Below, piece after piece: positions 10,534-21,930 of a stretch of DNA of 64,000 bases (within the stretch, counting starts at the first letter, position 1; every line of letters starts with the position of its first letter). A program made the translations under genes and the position numbers. This DNA comes from Poa pratensis (taxonomy: Eukaryota > Streptophyta > Magnoliopsida > Poales > Poaceae). Location of the stretch: contig CAMZMU010000013.1 of NCBI GenBank assembly GCA_947311845.1, positions 2,393,198 through 2,457,197 on the forward strand. Direction: 5' to 3'. Under the pieces are notes generated by a model that worked only from the letters and a program-made list of their open reading frames with translations, ran no database searches and was not told the origin of the DNA.

Positions 10534-12796
10534 ATTTGGATTTTGTTAGCCATAGTCAATTGCGCCCATACCATTTGAAGCAAGCAATGTTACAAGTTAT
10601 TTGTGAAACTCATTGAACCACCTGCAAAAGCTTTATGCTATCTTGGATAAAAAAGGCTGAGAATTTGATCGACAGCAAGAAAATAAACATGTTCCCATGC
10701 CATCCCATTGTACTGAATGTGCACTTGCAGTACAGTCGAAGAAATTGGCAGCATGTTTGTTTGGCCAGTGCCCAGTGCAAAAGACCAGCCTTTTCGCACG
10801 ATCATTAACCAATCAAATGCCTCAAGAGTCAAGACCTTGCTCCAGTAGAATTGAAGCCACTGAGCACTTGGCCCACAAATATTACTAAATTCGCAGTAAA
10901 CATGCACCTCTAAAGAAGCTCTAAAGAAATCGCCAGACCTAACGCTCCTTGTTACCAAGGAGATGCTAAGAAATTCTTTTACACTGGGTAAGCCGCGCCA
11001 GTCATCCATGAGTCAACTCTACTTGTTGCACAAGTGAGCACACACACATGCAGATTATGGTCAAGTGACTGCATGCGGGAGTGTGCAGTGAGTGACAGCT
11101 TGGGGCAGTGTACAAAAGATTACGCATTCCAGTCAGGAAAATTGTACAATCTATCAGATCAGATCAGATCCTATTCTGGTACTTACATTGACCAGCAATG
11201 GTTCAATGGCTGAGTACATAAAAAATCTGGCATGTTAGAGCTACTATCTCAGCTTCGATTAGATCTGACCATGTTCAATTGGTTGTCCTCTGTTTCCACT
11301 ATTGATAATACTTGAGGCGTTGACATGCCCCGGAGACAACAATCTCTGCAACAATATAAAACAAGAACATTAACCATAATCATCTACATGATATGTGACA
11401 AGATGCAAACATACATAAAGATAAGAGCTGGCGAGAGAAGTTGATACTTGCAGCTTGATGATGATTCAGAATCTAGGTAGGAGGCCGCGAGAGTCAGCAG
11501 CTGCTACTATAGTTTCCCACCTAACAAAGGCGTGCACCAGCTTATGGGCCAAAAGTTTATTAGAGGTTTAATATTTCTAAGGTTGTCAATTACTTTTGGA
11601 ATATCTGAAAGAATGTCTTCAAGGACAATTGGCTTCGCTAGTTTTTACAAATAGTTGGCATGCACGTCTTTACAATTAAATGGGATAATTTACAAGTAGG
11701 ACATTTTTATAATTAAATGAGACAATTTACGACTGGCCAAAAAAAGGACATTTACAAGTAGGAAAAGTCGTACCTAAGGATTACTTCTTTCGATACAAGT
11801 CAATATTAACACATATACCTATCAATATAGTACCATAACTCATCATCTGCAGAAAAGTCATGACAGTACGTATCAAGTGTGCACGAAGCTATGTCCGATT
11901 GCTCGGACTGAACCACACTCCATAGTTGATCTAACAGTTCAAAATACAAATAAAAGATAGAAGAGCATGAATAACAGATCAAGATACATACAGAAAAAAA
12001 TAATATGAAAAAATGCTCAGTTTGTCATACTTGAGAACACGGAAGTAAGACGAGCACGTGGATTTGGGCTTCATATATTATCATCTTCACTTAATATGAG
12101 AATATTCATACTGTTGAAATTGCAAGAGATGATTTTCATTGATAAATAGAAAGGACTCATCTCCAATAAAATACATGACTTGTCTTTCGTACCTATGAGA
12201 GAGAACAATAATGTCAAATATAATTTCAAAATTGACATGAATTACATTTAAATACATATATTCCATATTCGTTTTCACAAAAAACTACATCATTGTGTGT
12301 CACGCTAAAAGTTCTTCACTAATATCAATGTTGGAATAAACCATATTTGCACTCCAATCAATTACAAGTAAGAAATACATATATTAGACTATCAGATGCG
12401 TGCGCTGCAACGGAAAATAAAATACATTGAAAAACGTTGACAATACAGTAAATAATGTATTTTTATTAGTAGAAAAATATTAGGTTTCACCTTGTGTTTA
12501 TGCTTCATGTGAATAACGATTTAGATTGCTGACACAAAATAATTTTTAATCTTGGATGAGTTGATACTTGAATCCAATTAATATATTGAAATTAGGACAA
12601 ACATGAAAAATATTTCAACATTAGCCATTTATCTTAATTGTATGGAAAATGAGTTCAGACGCGCAATTAACTAATAGCAGATTGTGGCAGTATTAAAAAA
12701 CCAGACGGCCGACACAATGTCAGTTCATACCCTAAAAGCTAAATCCCTCCAACCAAACACAATGTACAGGTTTGCTATGAAGAGGCGGAAGCTTTG
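10534..12796. other. Gene-poor AT-rich stretch, nothing recognised
   Basis: No coding frame with recognisable similarity. A 123-codon minus frame at 10638-11009 has no known motif and no supporting splice context. Short direct repeats (TTACAATTAAATG-like, about 11668-11760) occur. No terminal inverted repeats or target duplications were identified. Confidence 0.6.
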
Positions 12797-14649
12797 CACT
12801 ACAAGAAATAGCTTTGCAACAAAACAAGATTTGCATCTTCAGTTAATCAGCATGCTTAATTACACTTGGTACAAGACTGGGGATCAAGAAGCCAAAACCA
12901 GAAGACATGTTCCCTAGTCAAGCTGCAGCAAGCAGTAAATGAAGTTTGCATCGGTAAATATCACCACAAAATCCAGATCAGAGACAGAAAACGTCCGCGG
13001 CCTCGAGCAGGAAGGTGGCCTCGCGCAGGCCGCCGGCAACCCCGTCTCCGCCGCCGCCGTCGGCCATCTTGACGTCGCCACCCCGTCCCGGCGAGGGACG
13101 GGGGATTTTTTTTGATAACGTCATCCCTCTTTGCCGTGTGCAAACACCGACCGGTGGGGCCCACTTGTCAGGAGCATGCCGTCAACGTCCATCGTCGTCG
13201 TCAAGTGACGGTGGGCCCACCTAGCAACGTTGCCGTGTGCCACACACAGCGAAGAATAATACATGGCATCGTAGTAAAAAAACACACGGCAAAGACCGGC
13301 ACACGACAAAGGCGGTAAAAAGCACACGGTAAAGAATGACACACGGCAAAGAAAGTGGACACGTGTCCATCAATCGACAGCGCCGACGGCGCAGTCACGG
13401 CAGGTTTTTGCCGTGTGTTTGCACACGGCAAAGATTTATTCGTTGCCACACGACAAAGAATAAATCTTCTTTGCCCTGTGCCAACACACGGCAAAGACCG
13501 TTTTTCATTTTTTTTTAATTTTACTTTATCTAGTTGTAATAAAGATATGACCATTCACGTGGCATAGTTTGTGCTAATGTGCCCATATTTGGCACATATA
13601 TGTATCTTGGTATGAGAAACAATGTTACTGAACTGAGTTTTTTCAAATTAGTTTTTATAATTTTTTTATTTTTATTTTCTAAGTGCCAAAAATGACTTTT
13701 TTACGAAGCAAGTACAACAAATATGGTGCAAAATGGCACCCATCCAATTTTCACACAAAGTAGTCCATATTGGATGGATAGTCCCCAAATATTAGGAATT
13801 TTCTCGCTTTCTACTTAATTTCGCACATTTAATGACTTTATGTTGATTTTCTGAAAGTAATTCCAATTTGAACTACAAATGTGTGATAGTTTGTTCTGAA
13901 ATTTTTCTAAAAATCATTTTAAGGTACAAAATTAGTGATTATTTCAGAGAACCGTTGATATTTCTGAAAAATTCGACGCCTTTCAATGAATAGCCATCCT
14001 CGCCATTTTGACCATTTTTTCAAAAAAATCAAACAAAATGAAAAAATCCTCAAAAAAAGAAATCTTTTGGCATGGAGTCATTTTATGTGTACTAATTGTT
14101 ATGAAAAATGATAAACTTGGGGTTTGACAAACTTTCAAAAAAAAGTGAAAAAATACTCAAAAAAAATCCTTTGGCATGAATCAAAATGGCACCCATACAA
14201 TTTTCACACAAAGTAGTCCATATTTGATTGATAATCCCCAAGTATTAGTTATTTTCCCTCTTTCTAACTAATTTCGCCTATTTAAAGAAAAAGAAAAAAA
14301 CCAAAAAAATCTTTGCCGTGTGTTGGAATTAATTTCTTGCTATGCTCATGAGTCATCAGGTGTCAGCTAGCTAGAGGGGAAGTGTTTGATGCTCTCCACA
14401 CAATACATGCATGGAAATGCTTCCAATAAAAGTTATTTAGGACTTCCAAATAAAATTAAGAATTTAATTTGTGAGCTGCAACTACAAAAAAATTACATTA
14501 TAATAATCTTACATATCTATTTTACAAACTTCAATTTTTGAAGAGCATGAGGTCAAGCATTTTTCCATTCGATCCTGCTGGTTTCAGTCCATATCAGGAT
14601 CCAACGGCTCCCTGCAAGTCTAGGGAAGCACAAAATCCGTGTGCTCTTC

Positions 14650-15190
14650 TCTTATTGGTGGAGGCTAGGAGGCATATCTATGTACGAGTGGGGCTGGCTG
14701 GGCAAAGCGTCGCACGTTTCTGGGCACAACGTGCGAGGCCACGCTCTGCCTCCTCGTCAAGAAGCACGCGTGGAGGAGATTGGCGGCAAGAGGAACGGCG
14801 ACCTCGTCGTCTACTGCTCCGACGGCTGGCCTGGACACCGCCCTTCCACTTCTCGCCCGCCCTCCCCGGCAGGTCCGACCGTGACGCCACCCGCGTCCAC
14901 AAGCAGCGCGTCGCCGACCTCCTCCACGCCAGGCCCGGCCACCGCCTCCTCGACGTCGGCTACGGCGTCGGCGGGCCCATGCGCGCCATCGCCGCCCACT
15001 CCGGCTCCAAGGTAGGCGGCATCGGTGAACCGCGCCCGCTCCCACAACCGTAAGGCCGGGCTCGACGCGCAGTGCGAGGTGGTGTGCGCCAACTTCATGG
15101 CCATGCCCTTCGACGCCGCATACTCCATCGAGGCCACCTGCCAGGCGCCTCGGCGACGACGCCCTCGAGCTCACCGCGCTGCCGGCGTCC
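14650..15190 (+). pseudogene. Captured sterol C-24-methyltransferase fragment, copy 1
   Basis: Seen across shifted frames: YEWGW-like start, RFHFSPALPGRSD-like segment, the SAM-binding motif LLDVGYGVGGPMRAIAAHSG, then NRARSHNRKAGLDAQCEVVC and MPFDAAYSIEATC. These match plant sterol C-24 methyltransferases (SMT family, SAM-dependent alkylation of the sterol side chain, ER membrane). Frame is lost between the SAM motif and NRARS, and the N- and C-terminal parts are absent. It is a fragment inside a transposon and cannot make an enzyme. The first Gly-rich motif reads GYGVGG here but GCGVGG in copy 2. Confidence 0.8.
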
Positions 15191-16519
15191 TCACCGCAAC
15201 CCCGTCTCCGCCGCCGCCGACGTCCGCGGCCTCGAGCAGGAAGGTGGCCTCGCACAGGCCGCCGGCAAACCCGTCTCCGCCGCCGCCAGAAATCTTCTTT
15301 GCCGTGTGCAAACACACCTTCTTTGCCGTGTGCCAACACACGACAACAACCGATTTTCATTTTTTTTTTCAATTTTACTTTATCTAGTTGTAATAAAGAT
15401 ATGACCATTCACGTGGCATAGTTTGTGCTAATGTGCCCATATTTGGCACATATATGTATCTTGGTATGGGAAACAATGTTACTGAACTGAGTTTTTTCAA
15501 ATTATTTTTTGTTAATATTATTATTATTATTATTATTTTCTAAGTGCCAAAAATGACTTTTTTTGTGAAGCAAGTACAACAAATATGGTGCAAAATGGCA
15601 CCCATCAAATTTTTACACAAAGTAGTCCATATTGGATGGATAGTCCCCAAATATTAGGAATTTTCTCGCTTTCTACCTAATTTCGCACATTTAATGACTT
15701 TATGTTGATTTTGCAAAAGTAATTCCAATTTGAACTACAAGTGTGTGATAGTTTGTTCTGAAATTTTTCTAAAAATCATTTTAAGGTACAAAATTAGTGA
15801 TTATTTCAGAGAACCGTCGATAGTTTTGAAAAATTCGACCCTTTCAATGAATACCCATCCTCGCCATTTTGACCATTTTTTCAAAAAAATCAAATAAAAT
15901 GAAAAAAATCCTCAAAAAAAGAAATCCTTTGACATGGAGTCATTTTATGTGTACTAATTGTTATGAAAAATGATAAACTTGGAGTTTGACAAACTTTCAA
16001 AAAAAAGTGAAAAAATACTCAAAAAAAAAATCCTTTGGCATGAATCAAAATGACACCCATACAATTTTCACACAAAGTAGTCCATATTTGATGGATAATC
16101 CTCAAGTATTAGTTATTTTCCCTCTTTCTAACTAAATTCGCCTATTTAAAGAAAAAGAAAAAACCAAAAAAAATCTTTGCCGTGTGTTGGAATTAATTTC
16201 TTGCTATGCTCATGAGTCATCAGGTGTCAGCCAGCTAGGGGAAGTGTTTGATGCTCTCCACACAATACATGCGTGGAAATGCTTCCAATAAAAGTTATTT
16301 AGGACTTCCAAATAAAATTAAGAATTTAATTTGTGAGCTGCAACTACAAAAAAAATTACATTATAATAATCTTACATATCTATTTTACAAACTTCAGTTT
16401 TTGAAGAGCATGAGGTCAAGCATTTTTCCATTCGATCCTGCTGGTTTCAGTCCATATCAGGATCCAACGGCTCCCAGCAAGTCTAGGGAAGCACAAAATC
16501 CGTGTGCTCTTCTCTTATT

Positions 16520-17060
16520 GGTGGAGGCTAGCTAGGAGGCATATCTACGTACGAGTGGGGCTGGCTGGGCAAAGCGCTGCACGTTTCTGGGCACAACGTG
16601 CGAGGCCATGCTCTGCCTCCTCGTCAAGAAGCACGCGTGGAGGAGATTGGCGGCAAGAGGAACGGCGACCTCGTTGTCTACTGCTCCGACGGCCGCCCGG
16701 ACACCGCCCTTCCACTTCTCGCCCGCCATCCCCGGCAGGTCCGACCGCGACACCACCCACATCCACGAGCAGCGCGCCGCCGACCTCCTCCACGCCAGGC
16801 CCGGCCACCGCCTCCTCGATGTCGGTTGCGGCGTCGGCGGGCCCATGCGCGCCATCGCCGCCCACTCCGGCTCCAAGGTCGGCGGCATCGGTGAACCGCG
16901 CCCGCTCCCACAACCGCAAGGCTGGGCTCGACGCGCAGTGCGAGGTGGTGTGCGCCAACTTCATGGCCATGCCCTTCGACGCCGCATACTCCATCGAGGC
17001 CACCTGCCACGCGCCTCGGCGACGACGCCCTCGAGCTCGCCGCGCTGCCGGCGTCCTCGC
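16520..17060 (+). pseudogene. Captured sterol C-24-methyltransferase fragment, copy 2
   Basis: A near-identical second copy of the 14650-15190 fragment: LLDVGCGVGGPMRAIAAHSG, NRARSHNRKAGLDAQCEVVC, and YSIEATCHAP, which is an SMT signature. The same frame break between the SAM motif and NRARS is present in both copies, so the lesion predates the tandem duplication. Small differences (a 4-bp GCTA insertion near 16530 and several substitutions) arose later. Confidence 0.8.
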
Positions 17061-17525
17061 CGCAACCCTGTCTTCGCCGCCGCCAACGTTCGTGGCCTCG
17101 AGCAGGAAGGTGGCCTCGCGCAGGCCGCCGGCAACCCCGTCTCCGCCGCCGCCGTCTGCCATCTTGGCGCCGCCACCCCATCCCGGCGAGGGACGGGGGA
17201 TTTTTTTTTGATAACGTCATCCCTCTTTGCCGTGTGTTTGCACACGGTAAAGAGAAGCGGCTTTGCCGTGTGTTTGCACACGGCAAAGACCGACCGGTGG
17301 GGCCCACTTGTCAGGAGCATGCCGTCAACGTCCGTCGTCGTCGTCAAGTGACGGTGGGCCTACCTAGCAATGTTGCCGTGTGCCCGACTTTCGGCACACG
17401 GGAAAGAGCTCTTTACCGTGCATTTCTTCACCGTGTGCTCTTTGCCGTGTGCGACACATGGCAAAGGCTTTGCCGTGTGTTTTCCTGCCCTTGGCACATG
17501 GCAAAGAGGTGCTCTCCCGTAGTGG

Positions 17526-17592
17526 ACCTCATATGCGTCGGGCCTGAGATTTCAAAGTTGTCCTCGTCGTCGTCAATCACTGGAGACCCCAT
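17526..17592 (-). pseudogene. Start of a minus-strand gene cut off by the CACTA right end
   Basis: Seen on the minus strand: TATA box TATATAAA (17731-17738), about 140 bp of leader, then ATG at 17592 opening a 22-codon acidic frame MGSPVIDDDEDNFEISGPTH that runs directly into the CACTA terminus at 17525. No continuation is evident left of the element at 12796. The product is unknown. Alternatives are that the first exon was brought in with the transposon, or that the short frame is chance. The TATA and leader arrangement makes a real gene start plausible. Confidence 0.4.
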
Positions 17593-17730
17593 CTTCACGC
17601 AAGCTAGGACGCTCGAGATCTTTAGAGGGAATCTCGCGAACCAAGTAATTAATATTGAGCAACAAGCACCAGCTCAATCAAACTAAACTAGGAAGCCACT
17701 CAGTGGGAAATCGTCTCGAGAGAGGAATGG

Positions 17731-17738
17731 TTTATATA
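17731..17738 (-). promoter_or_regulatory. TATA box upstream of the truncated gene start
   Basis: CTATATAAACC on the minus strand, about 140 bp upstream of the ATG at 17592, followed by a pyrimidine-rich leader. Confidence 0.45.
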
Positions 17739-18061
17739 GAAAGGCTGAAAGAGGGGGAGAGACAGGACACAAGTGAAGGGAGTTACTTATTAATACAATT
17801 ATTTTACCGTGTGCACTTGGTTTGTTTGACTCGCTCCGAGTTTCTTCTTCGATCCACGCTCAAGCAAGGGGGCCATGGAACTTGCAGACTTTGGGAAGAC
17901 TTGACCTAAAGCTTCTAGGCCATCAGGCGCGTATGAACAAGTCACTCTTGGGCAAGTGGGGTTGCGTCACTCTTAGCGCGTCATACGGAGCACGTCAATC
18001 ATTGCACCATTAAATTAATCAAATTCTTGTGAGAAACAAACCACATAATAGTACTAGTAAT

Positions 18062-18305
18062 ATTCTCCTCCCTTTTTATATTTCTCCGAATATTAGGATT
18101 AATCAAAGTCAAACTTTGTAATGTTTGAACAAATATATATAAGAAAACATATTTAGTATCTATAATACCAAATATGTATAATATAAAATTATATTTTATT
18201 ATGGTTCTAATGATATTGATTTGATATTCTAGATATGGATAGTTTTCTTTATATAATTAGTCAAATATAAAAAAGTTTAAGTTTAACCACACCTAGTATG
18301 AAGAG
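18062..18305. mobile_element. Stowaway-like MITE (Tc1/Mariner type)
   Basis: Seen: starts CTCCTCCCTTTTTATATTT and carries AAAGTCAAACTTTG in its left half and AAAAAGTTTAAGTTTAACC in its right half. The halves form a long imperfect inverted repeat across an AT-rich centre, and the right edge reads CTAGTATGAAGAGTA. Size (about 240 bp), base composition and termini match grass Stowaway MITEs. The TA target duplication cannot be fixed because the right edge is reused as a SINE target. Confidence 0.65.
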
Positions 18306-18525
18306 TAACAAGAGTAGCTGCTTGCACCCAGGTTTAAGAAGTGAGCCCAGTTCACTTGGTTAGGCAAGTGGGTGTACAATCCAGCCACCCAGGTTTAAAT
18401 CCTCACGGACACATATTTGGGTTCTTATTACTTTAAAAAATCCGCTGTAAGGGCTTCCCCTACTGTATTCCTTTCAAAAAAAAAAAAAAAAACAAGTACG
18501 AAAAGTAACGAGAGTAGCTGCTTGC
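18295..18525. repeat. 31-bp target-site duplication of the SINE
   Basis: Copies at 18295-18325 and 18495-18525, both ending GAGTAGCTGCTTGC. Only three positions differ (T/C, G/A, A/G). The left half of the duplicated sequence is the right edge of the MITE. Confidence 0.8.
18326..18494 (+). mobile_element. tRNA-derived SINE (Au-like)
   Basis: Seen: GTGAGCCCAGTTCACTTGG followed by a B-box-like GGTTTAAATCC (18392-18402; consensus GGTTCGANTCC), then GGGTTCTTATT..TCCGCTGTAAGGGC and a 3' A-run. It is flanked by 31-bp direct repeats at 18295-18325 and 18495-18525 (3 transitions). The body resembles the Au SINE of grasses. A SINE is transcribed by RNA polymerase III and moved by LINE machinery. Confidence 0.75.
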
Positions 18526-19603
18526 GAAACAAGTTACAGTTTGTATCTTTGGATGATCCTTCCCCCGTGGTCTCGTCATATATAGTCGAACTACTGCCAC
18601 AATTATTGCAATGTTTAGATAATCAATTTTTTGTGAGAAATAAATGATAGAATAATACTAAACTACCAGTATATCAGACCAATTATATGGGGTCCTGGCA
18701 TGACATTTTGCATACAAATATACAATCACAGTTGAAAGTGCACAATGGCACCATCAAAATAATAGTTCAACTTAAACCATCGCACGACCACGTGCACAAA
18801 ATAACAATTCTAGTGTGCACCATCGCATAACCAGTTCACCATGTTAATTATATGGAGTCGAAATACTACCTGGACAAGGTCCGGGTCAACGCATCAAGCT
18901 ATGCCACAAGGGAAACACGTTGTTCGTTATCTTCTTCTATCTTCCTGGCCATCACATCCATTTCATAACGCTGGGTGTGGAACCCCAAGAATCGAGAAAA
19001 TGTGTGTCATACATCTTATCAATATTCATAAGCACTCGGATCACATCTTTCAGAACGGTGTGCTGCAATTCCTCAAGCAGGTGTCGTGCGGACGTCTGGC
19101 AAGGACACGCGGGGTCGACGAGTGAGCAAGCAAGCCCGTGCCAAATGGGATGACTGATGGAGAAGCGAGGTGGAGAGTAGAGTCGGACCGGACAGTTCTG
19201 GCGGGTTTGAGCCTGAAGTCGGGAAACCAGACCAGCTTGAAGAGCACGGCGGTAGTGAATGCAGTTGCGGTTCCAGAAATTGAAACCTGACTAAATTTAT
19301 TTGAATTTACGGGATCTATGTCAGAAACTTGATTCCTTCAAAATATTGCACTTCACAAGGGCAGATACTCAGTCGGCACCGTCTAGCCGGGAGAGCGAAA
19401 TACAATGCCGATGAATCTGATGAACAGAGAGCATAAAACATAACAGAGATGCTAACTTCTTTTACTCTCTAGAACAACAGCAAAACATCAGTGAGAACTC
19501 CAAGCTAGCACACATACACGGGCAATCTCTCTCCGGCCAAACCAAATACTAACAAACAGGAGTTTACATATGCACCCTGTGCAACATTCCGGTTGTCCCT
19601 ATG
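18526..19603. other. Intergenic, no gene recognised
   Basis: No convincing coding frame. 18610-18655 resembles 18010-18055 (both contain CTTGTGAGAAAYAAA-type sequence). 19411-19530 resembles 46437-46530. Otherwise nothing recognised. Confidence 0.5.
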
Positions 19604-19850
19604 TTTTTTTTCGACAAAGGGAATACATTAATATAAAAAAGATACCATGGTGCAACGTGAAACAGCTTTTCTTCGGTCGACTCGCTGCGGGGGTGGAGAT
19701 GATCTGGATTGCGGCGACAGATCTGGAGTGCGGCGGCGGCGGTTGCCCTCTCTTCTTCTTCCTCCCTCTCTGCCTCGTTTTGTCGTTTTGCATATCGAAA
19801 ACTGACCGAGCGTTTCTAATCGCTAGATCGACCGAAAACTAGCACAGCCC
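19604..19850 (-). mobile_element. Non-LTR retrotransposon 3'-end fragment
   Basis: A T-run (19604-19611) followed by CGACAAAGGGAATACATTAA on the plus strand. Read on the minus strand, this is a poly(A)-terminated LINE-type tail of a kind also seen at 30363 and 50532. The inner boundary is unclear. Confidence 0.4.
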
Positions 19851-20827
19851 GGTGCAACGTTCGGTCATTTTCTTATGCTACAGACGTACTCATTTTCTTC
19901 CTTTCAACATTTTCTTATGCTAGTTCACAGACCACTCCTCACCCCCTGCTTCATTTGTAGCTGTGGTTGCAGGGCCGGCTCTGGCCCAGGGCAGCAGGGG
20001 CGACGGCCTGGGGCCCTGTCCAAATAGGGGCCCATATCTGGTATGCAGTATGAATATGACAGAGTATAGCCAAAAGAAGAAAAAAGGCCCAATGACCCAT
20101 CTATCAGCCCAGGCGTCCAGGAAGGCAGCCACGCACGGGAAGGGGATCGCTTGGACGCTTCGTTTCCTGATTCCTCTCGATTTCTCGAATGAATTGCGGT
20201 AGCCACGCACGGAAGTTGCGCCTCGCCTCGGCTCCCACCCACTCGCCGTCTGCCCATCTCGCCCGGACTGAAATCGCTAAGGGTGTGTTTGGTTTGGAGG
20301 GTATGGTTAGGGGATGAGGGTATCCCCAACCACCTGGTTAGGGATAACCATTTTTTCTGTTTGGTTGAGAATATGGGATGAACCAGTTTTTTGTTTGGTT
20401 GAAATGGTGATATGTGGTTGGGGGTTGAGGATAGACTGTTTGTGTGACCTCTTTGGTGGTATGGTGAGATTACCTCTATACATGATCATATCGGAACATA
20501 TTTCACAACATTTTTGAACTCATTGACAACAATAATCTGACAACAATAAATCTGAAGAACAAGCCTCAACATAATTTCGAAATTAGTAATTAAAACTGAT
20601 ATTCAAAGTCCAAGTCATAATTCGACAATATTACTTAGCCTAGCTACAACTCTTACATGCCATACTCCAAGGAGAGATCAAAGTTTACTTGACATGTAGA
20701 AGTCAATACAACCCATAGTCCAATGTTTGGTTGTTGTGAGAAGTCACAAGTCCATACAACCTATAGACTAATGTTTAGTTGTCAGCAAAAGAACAAAACA
20801 AGTACCACAAACAATCAGCCTTCAACC

Positions 20828-21300
20828 TTAGGTTTCTCCATCACTTGGATCAACATATGGAACAAAGTCTGGAAAGGTATTCTTGATGTACCTAGAAACC
20901 CAAACCATCTTTTGATCTTTATCCAACACTTGGAACGCCGTTGCGGTACGAGGATTGTCAACCAAGTAGGTATAGTAGTGGGCAAGAAAATCCAAACCAA
21001 AACCTGGGAGTGTCTTCATGTTCTCCCAAAGGTCCAATGGAGAGGTGTTGTCGGTGGTAGCAGTCTTTTCTATGGCAACAGTCAACCTTTCACTACATGT
21101 AATGAGAGTTGCTTGCAGCCCCTCATCTCCACAAGGATTAGCTTTGGCCTTTTTAGGCTTGGGAGCCGAGGACTCACCCACATTGTGTGATTGGCTAGCT
21201 TCTTCAACGGTGGCAGCAGCATCTTCATCAAGATGAATCACATTGTGTGTTGCTAGAGGCTCACTTGATCCTCTAGCATATTGACCGTGGCCATGCTTCC
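20828..21300 (-). pseudogene. Harbinger Myb/SANT-type companion protein, C-terminal part
   Basis: Seen: an open frame with Lys/Pro-rich linker (APKPKKAKANP), a helical region and a C-terminal WVSRYIKNTFPDFV. PIF/Harbinger elements encode a Myb-like DNA-binding protein that helps nuclear entry and end recognition by the transposase. The trihelix DNA-binding part that should precede this is missing, and the frame is open back to about 21300, next to the transposase stop. Inference: an internal deletion fused the two gene remnants. Non-functional. Confidence 0.6.
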
Positions 21301-21305
21301 TCCGT

Positions 21306-21930
21306 TTACATATTTTGTTGCTGCAAATAGTTCATTGGATCTTCCCACATTTGATCAGCAATTTCTTGCCTAAAATTAGTCATGTATGCAAGTTCTTGTG
21401 CTTGGCCACTTGATGTTGAGGCATGCTGAATGTTTGGTGTCCATTCATCCTCGGGTATGATAAATTCGTCTATTCCATCATTTATAACCCAATTGTGAAT
21501 AATGCAGCAAGCTATAACAATGTCTACTTGAGTAGGAAAGGGAAAAAATGGTTGAGCATCATCAAGGATTTTGAATCTTCTCTTGAGTGACCCAAATCCA
21601 CGCTCTACAGACACACGTAGAGAAGAATGCCTAAGGTTGAACAACTCCTTCTCATCTTGCACTGGATTGTTTCCCCACTCATTCAAATGGTATCTCACAC
21701 GTCGAAATGGAGGCATGAACCCCGGTTTGGCCCCATATCCAGCATCAACTAGGTAAAATTTTCATAACACAGGAGGGACATTTGGGTTATTTGGATGGTA
21801 TATAAATATTACCATTGATAGATGGTTGATAATCTATTACCTTGTGGGACACGTAAACCATTCTCACGTTCTAAAGCATCACGTAATACAAGTGCATCAT
21901 GTGCTGTCCCCTCCCAACCATCAGACAGAG
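21306..21930 (-). pseudogene. Harbinger transposase (HARBI1-like DDE nuclease) remnant
   Basis: Seen: TAHDALVLRDALERENGL (about 21845-21910), then FYLVDAGYGAKPGF with the second catalytic Asp (about 21735-21760), then the frame 21306-21716 with VERGFGSLKRRFKIL and IACCIIHNW. The first catalytic Asp region is absent. The intron splice acceptor before FYLVDAGY looks destroyed (TTATGAAAATTTTACC where an AG is expected), and the codon there reads as a stop. Known: such enzymes cut and paste Harbinger DNA. This copy is dead. Confidence 0.75.

Larger units (their letters stand above)
12993..17370 (+). repeat. Large direct tandem repeat inside the CACTA element
   Basis: Seen: unit A (13503-15290) and unit B (15355-17160) align along about 1.8 kb: an AT-rich block (from TTTATCTAGTTGTAATAAAG), a block with TCATGAGTCATCAGGTGTCA, the methyltransferase fragment, and a GC-rich block (CCTCGAGCAGGAAGGTGGCC). 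The GC-rich block and the GACCGGTGGGGCCCACTTGT segment occur once more at 12993-13240, so the order is partial unit, unit A, unit B plus terminus. This fits amplification by unequal crossing over or slippage. Confidence 0.88.
12797..17525. mobile_element. CACTA-type DNA transposon with captured gene fragments
   Basis: Seen: the left end opens CACTACAAGAAATAGC (12797). The right end closes with the complement of CACTACGGGAGAGC (17525). The right 300 bp and the 13120-13500 region are packed with direct and inverted TTTGCCGTGTG / CACACGGCAAAG units, the subterminal repeats of a common grass CACTA group. Only the first six bases of the two termini match well, and the 3-bp flanks (TTG left, GAC right) do not match, so the left boundary may belong to a different element. 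No transposase is present, so it is non-autonomous. It contains two long tandem units (13503-15290 and 15355-17160), each with a methyltransferase fragment. Confidence 0.7.

Noticed and set aside
16545..17351. Several long overlapping frames of 205-247 codons
   Set aside because: High GC content of the captured methyltransferase and adjacent block keeps all frames open; only the SMT motifs are real and they change frame.
18326..18494. A functional tRNA gene
   Set aside because: Only a B-box-like motif is present without a cloverleaf, and the A-rich tail plus target duplication identify a SINE.
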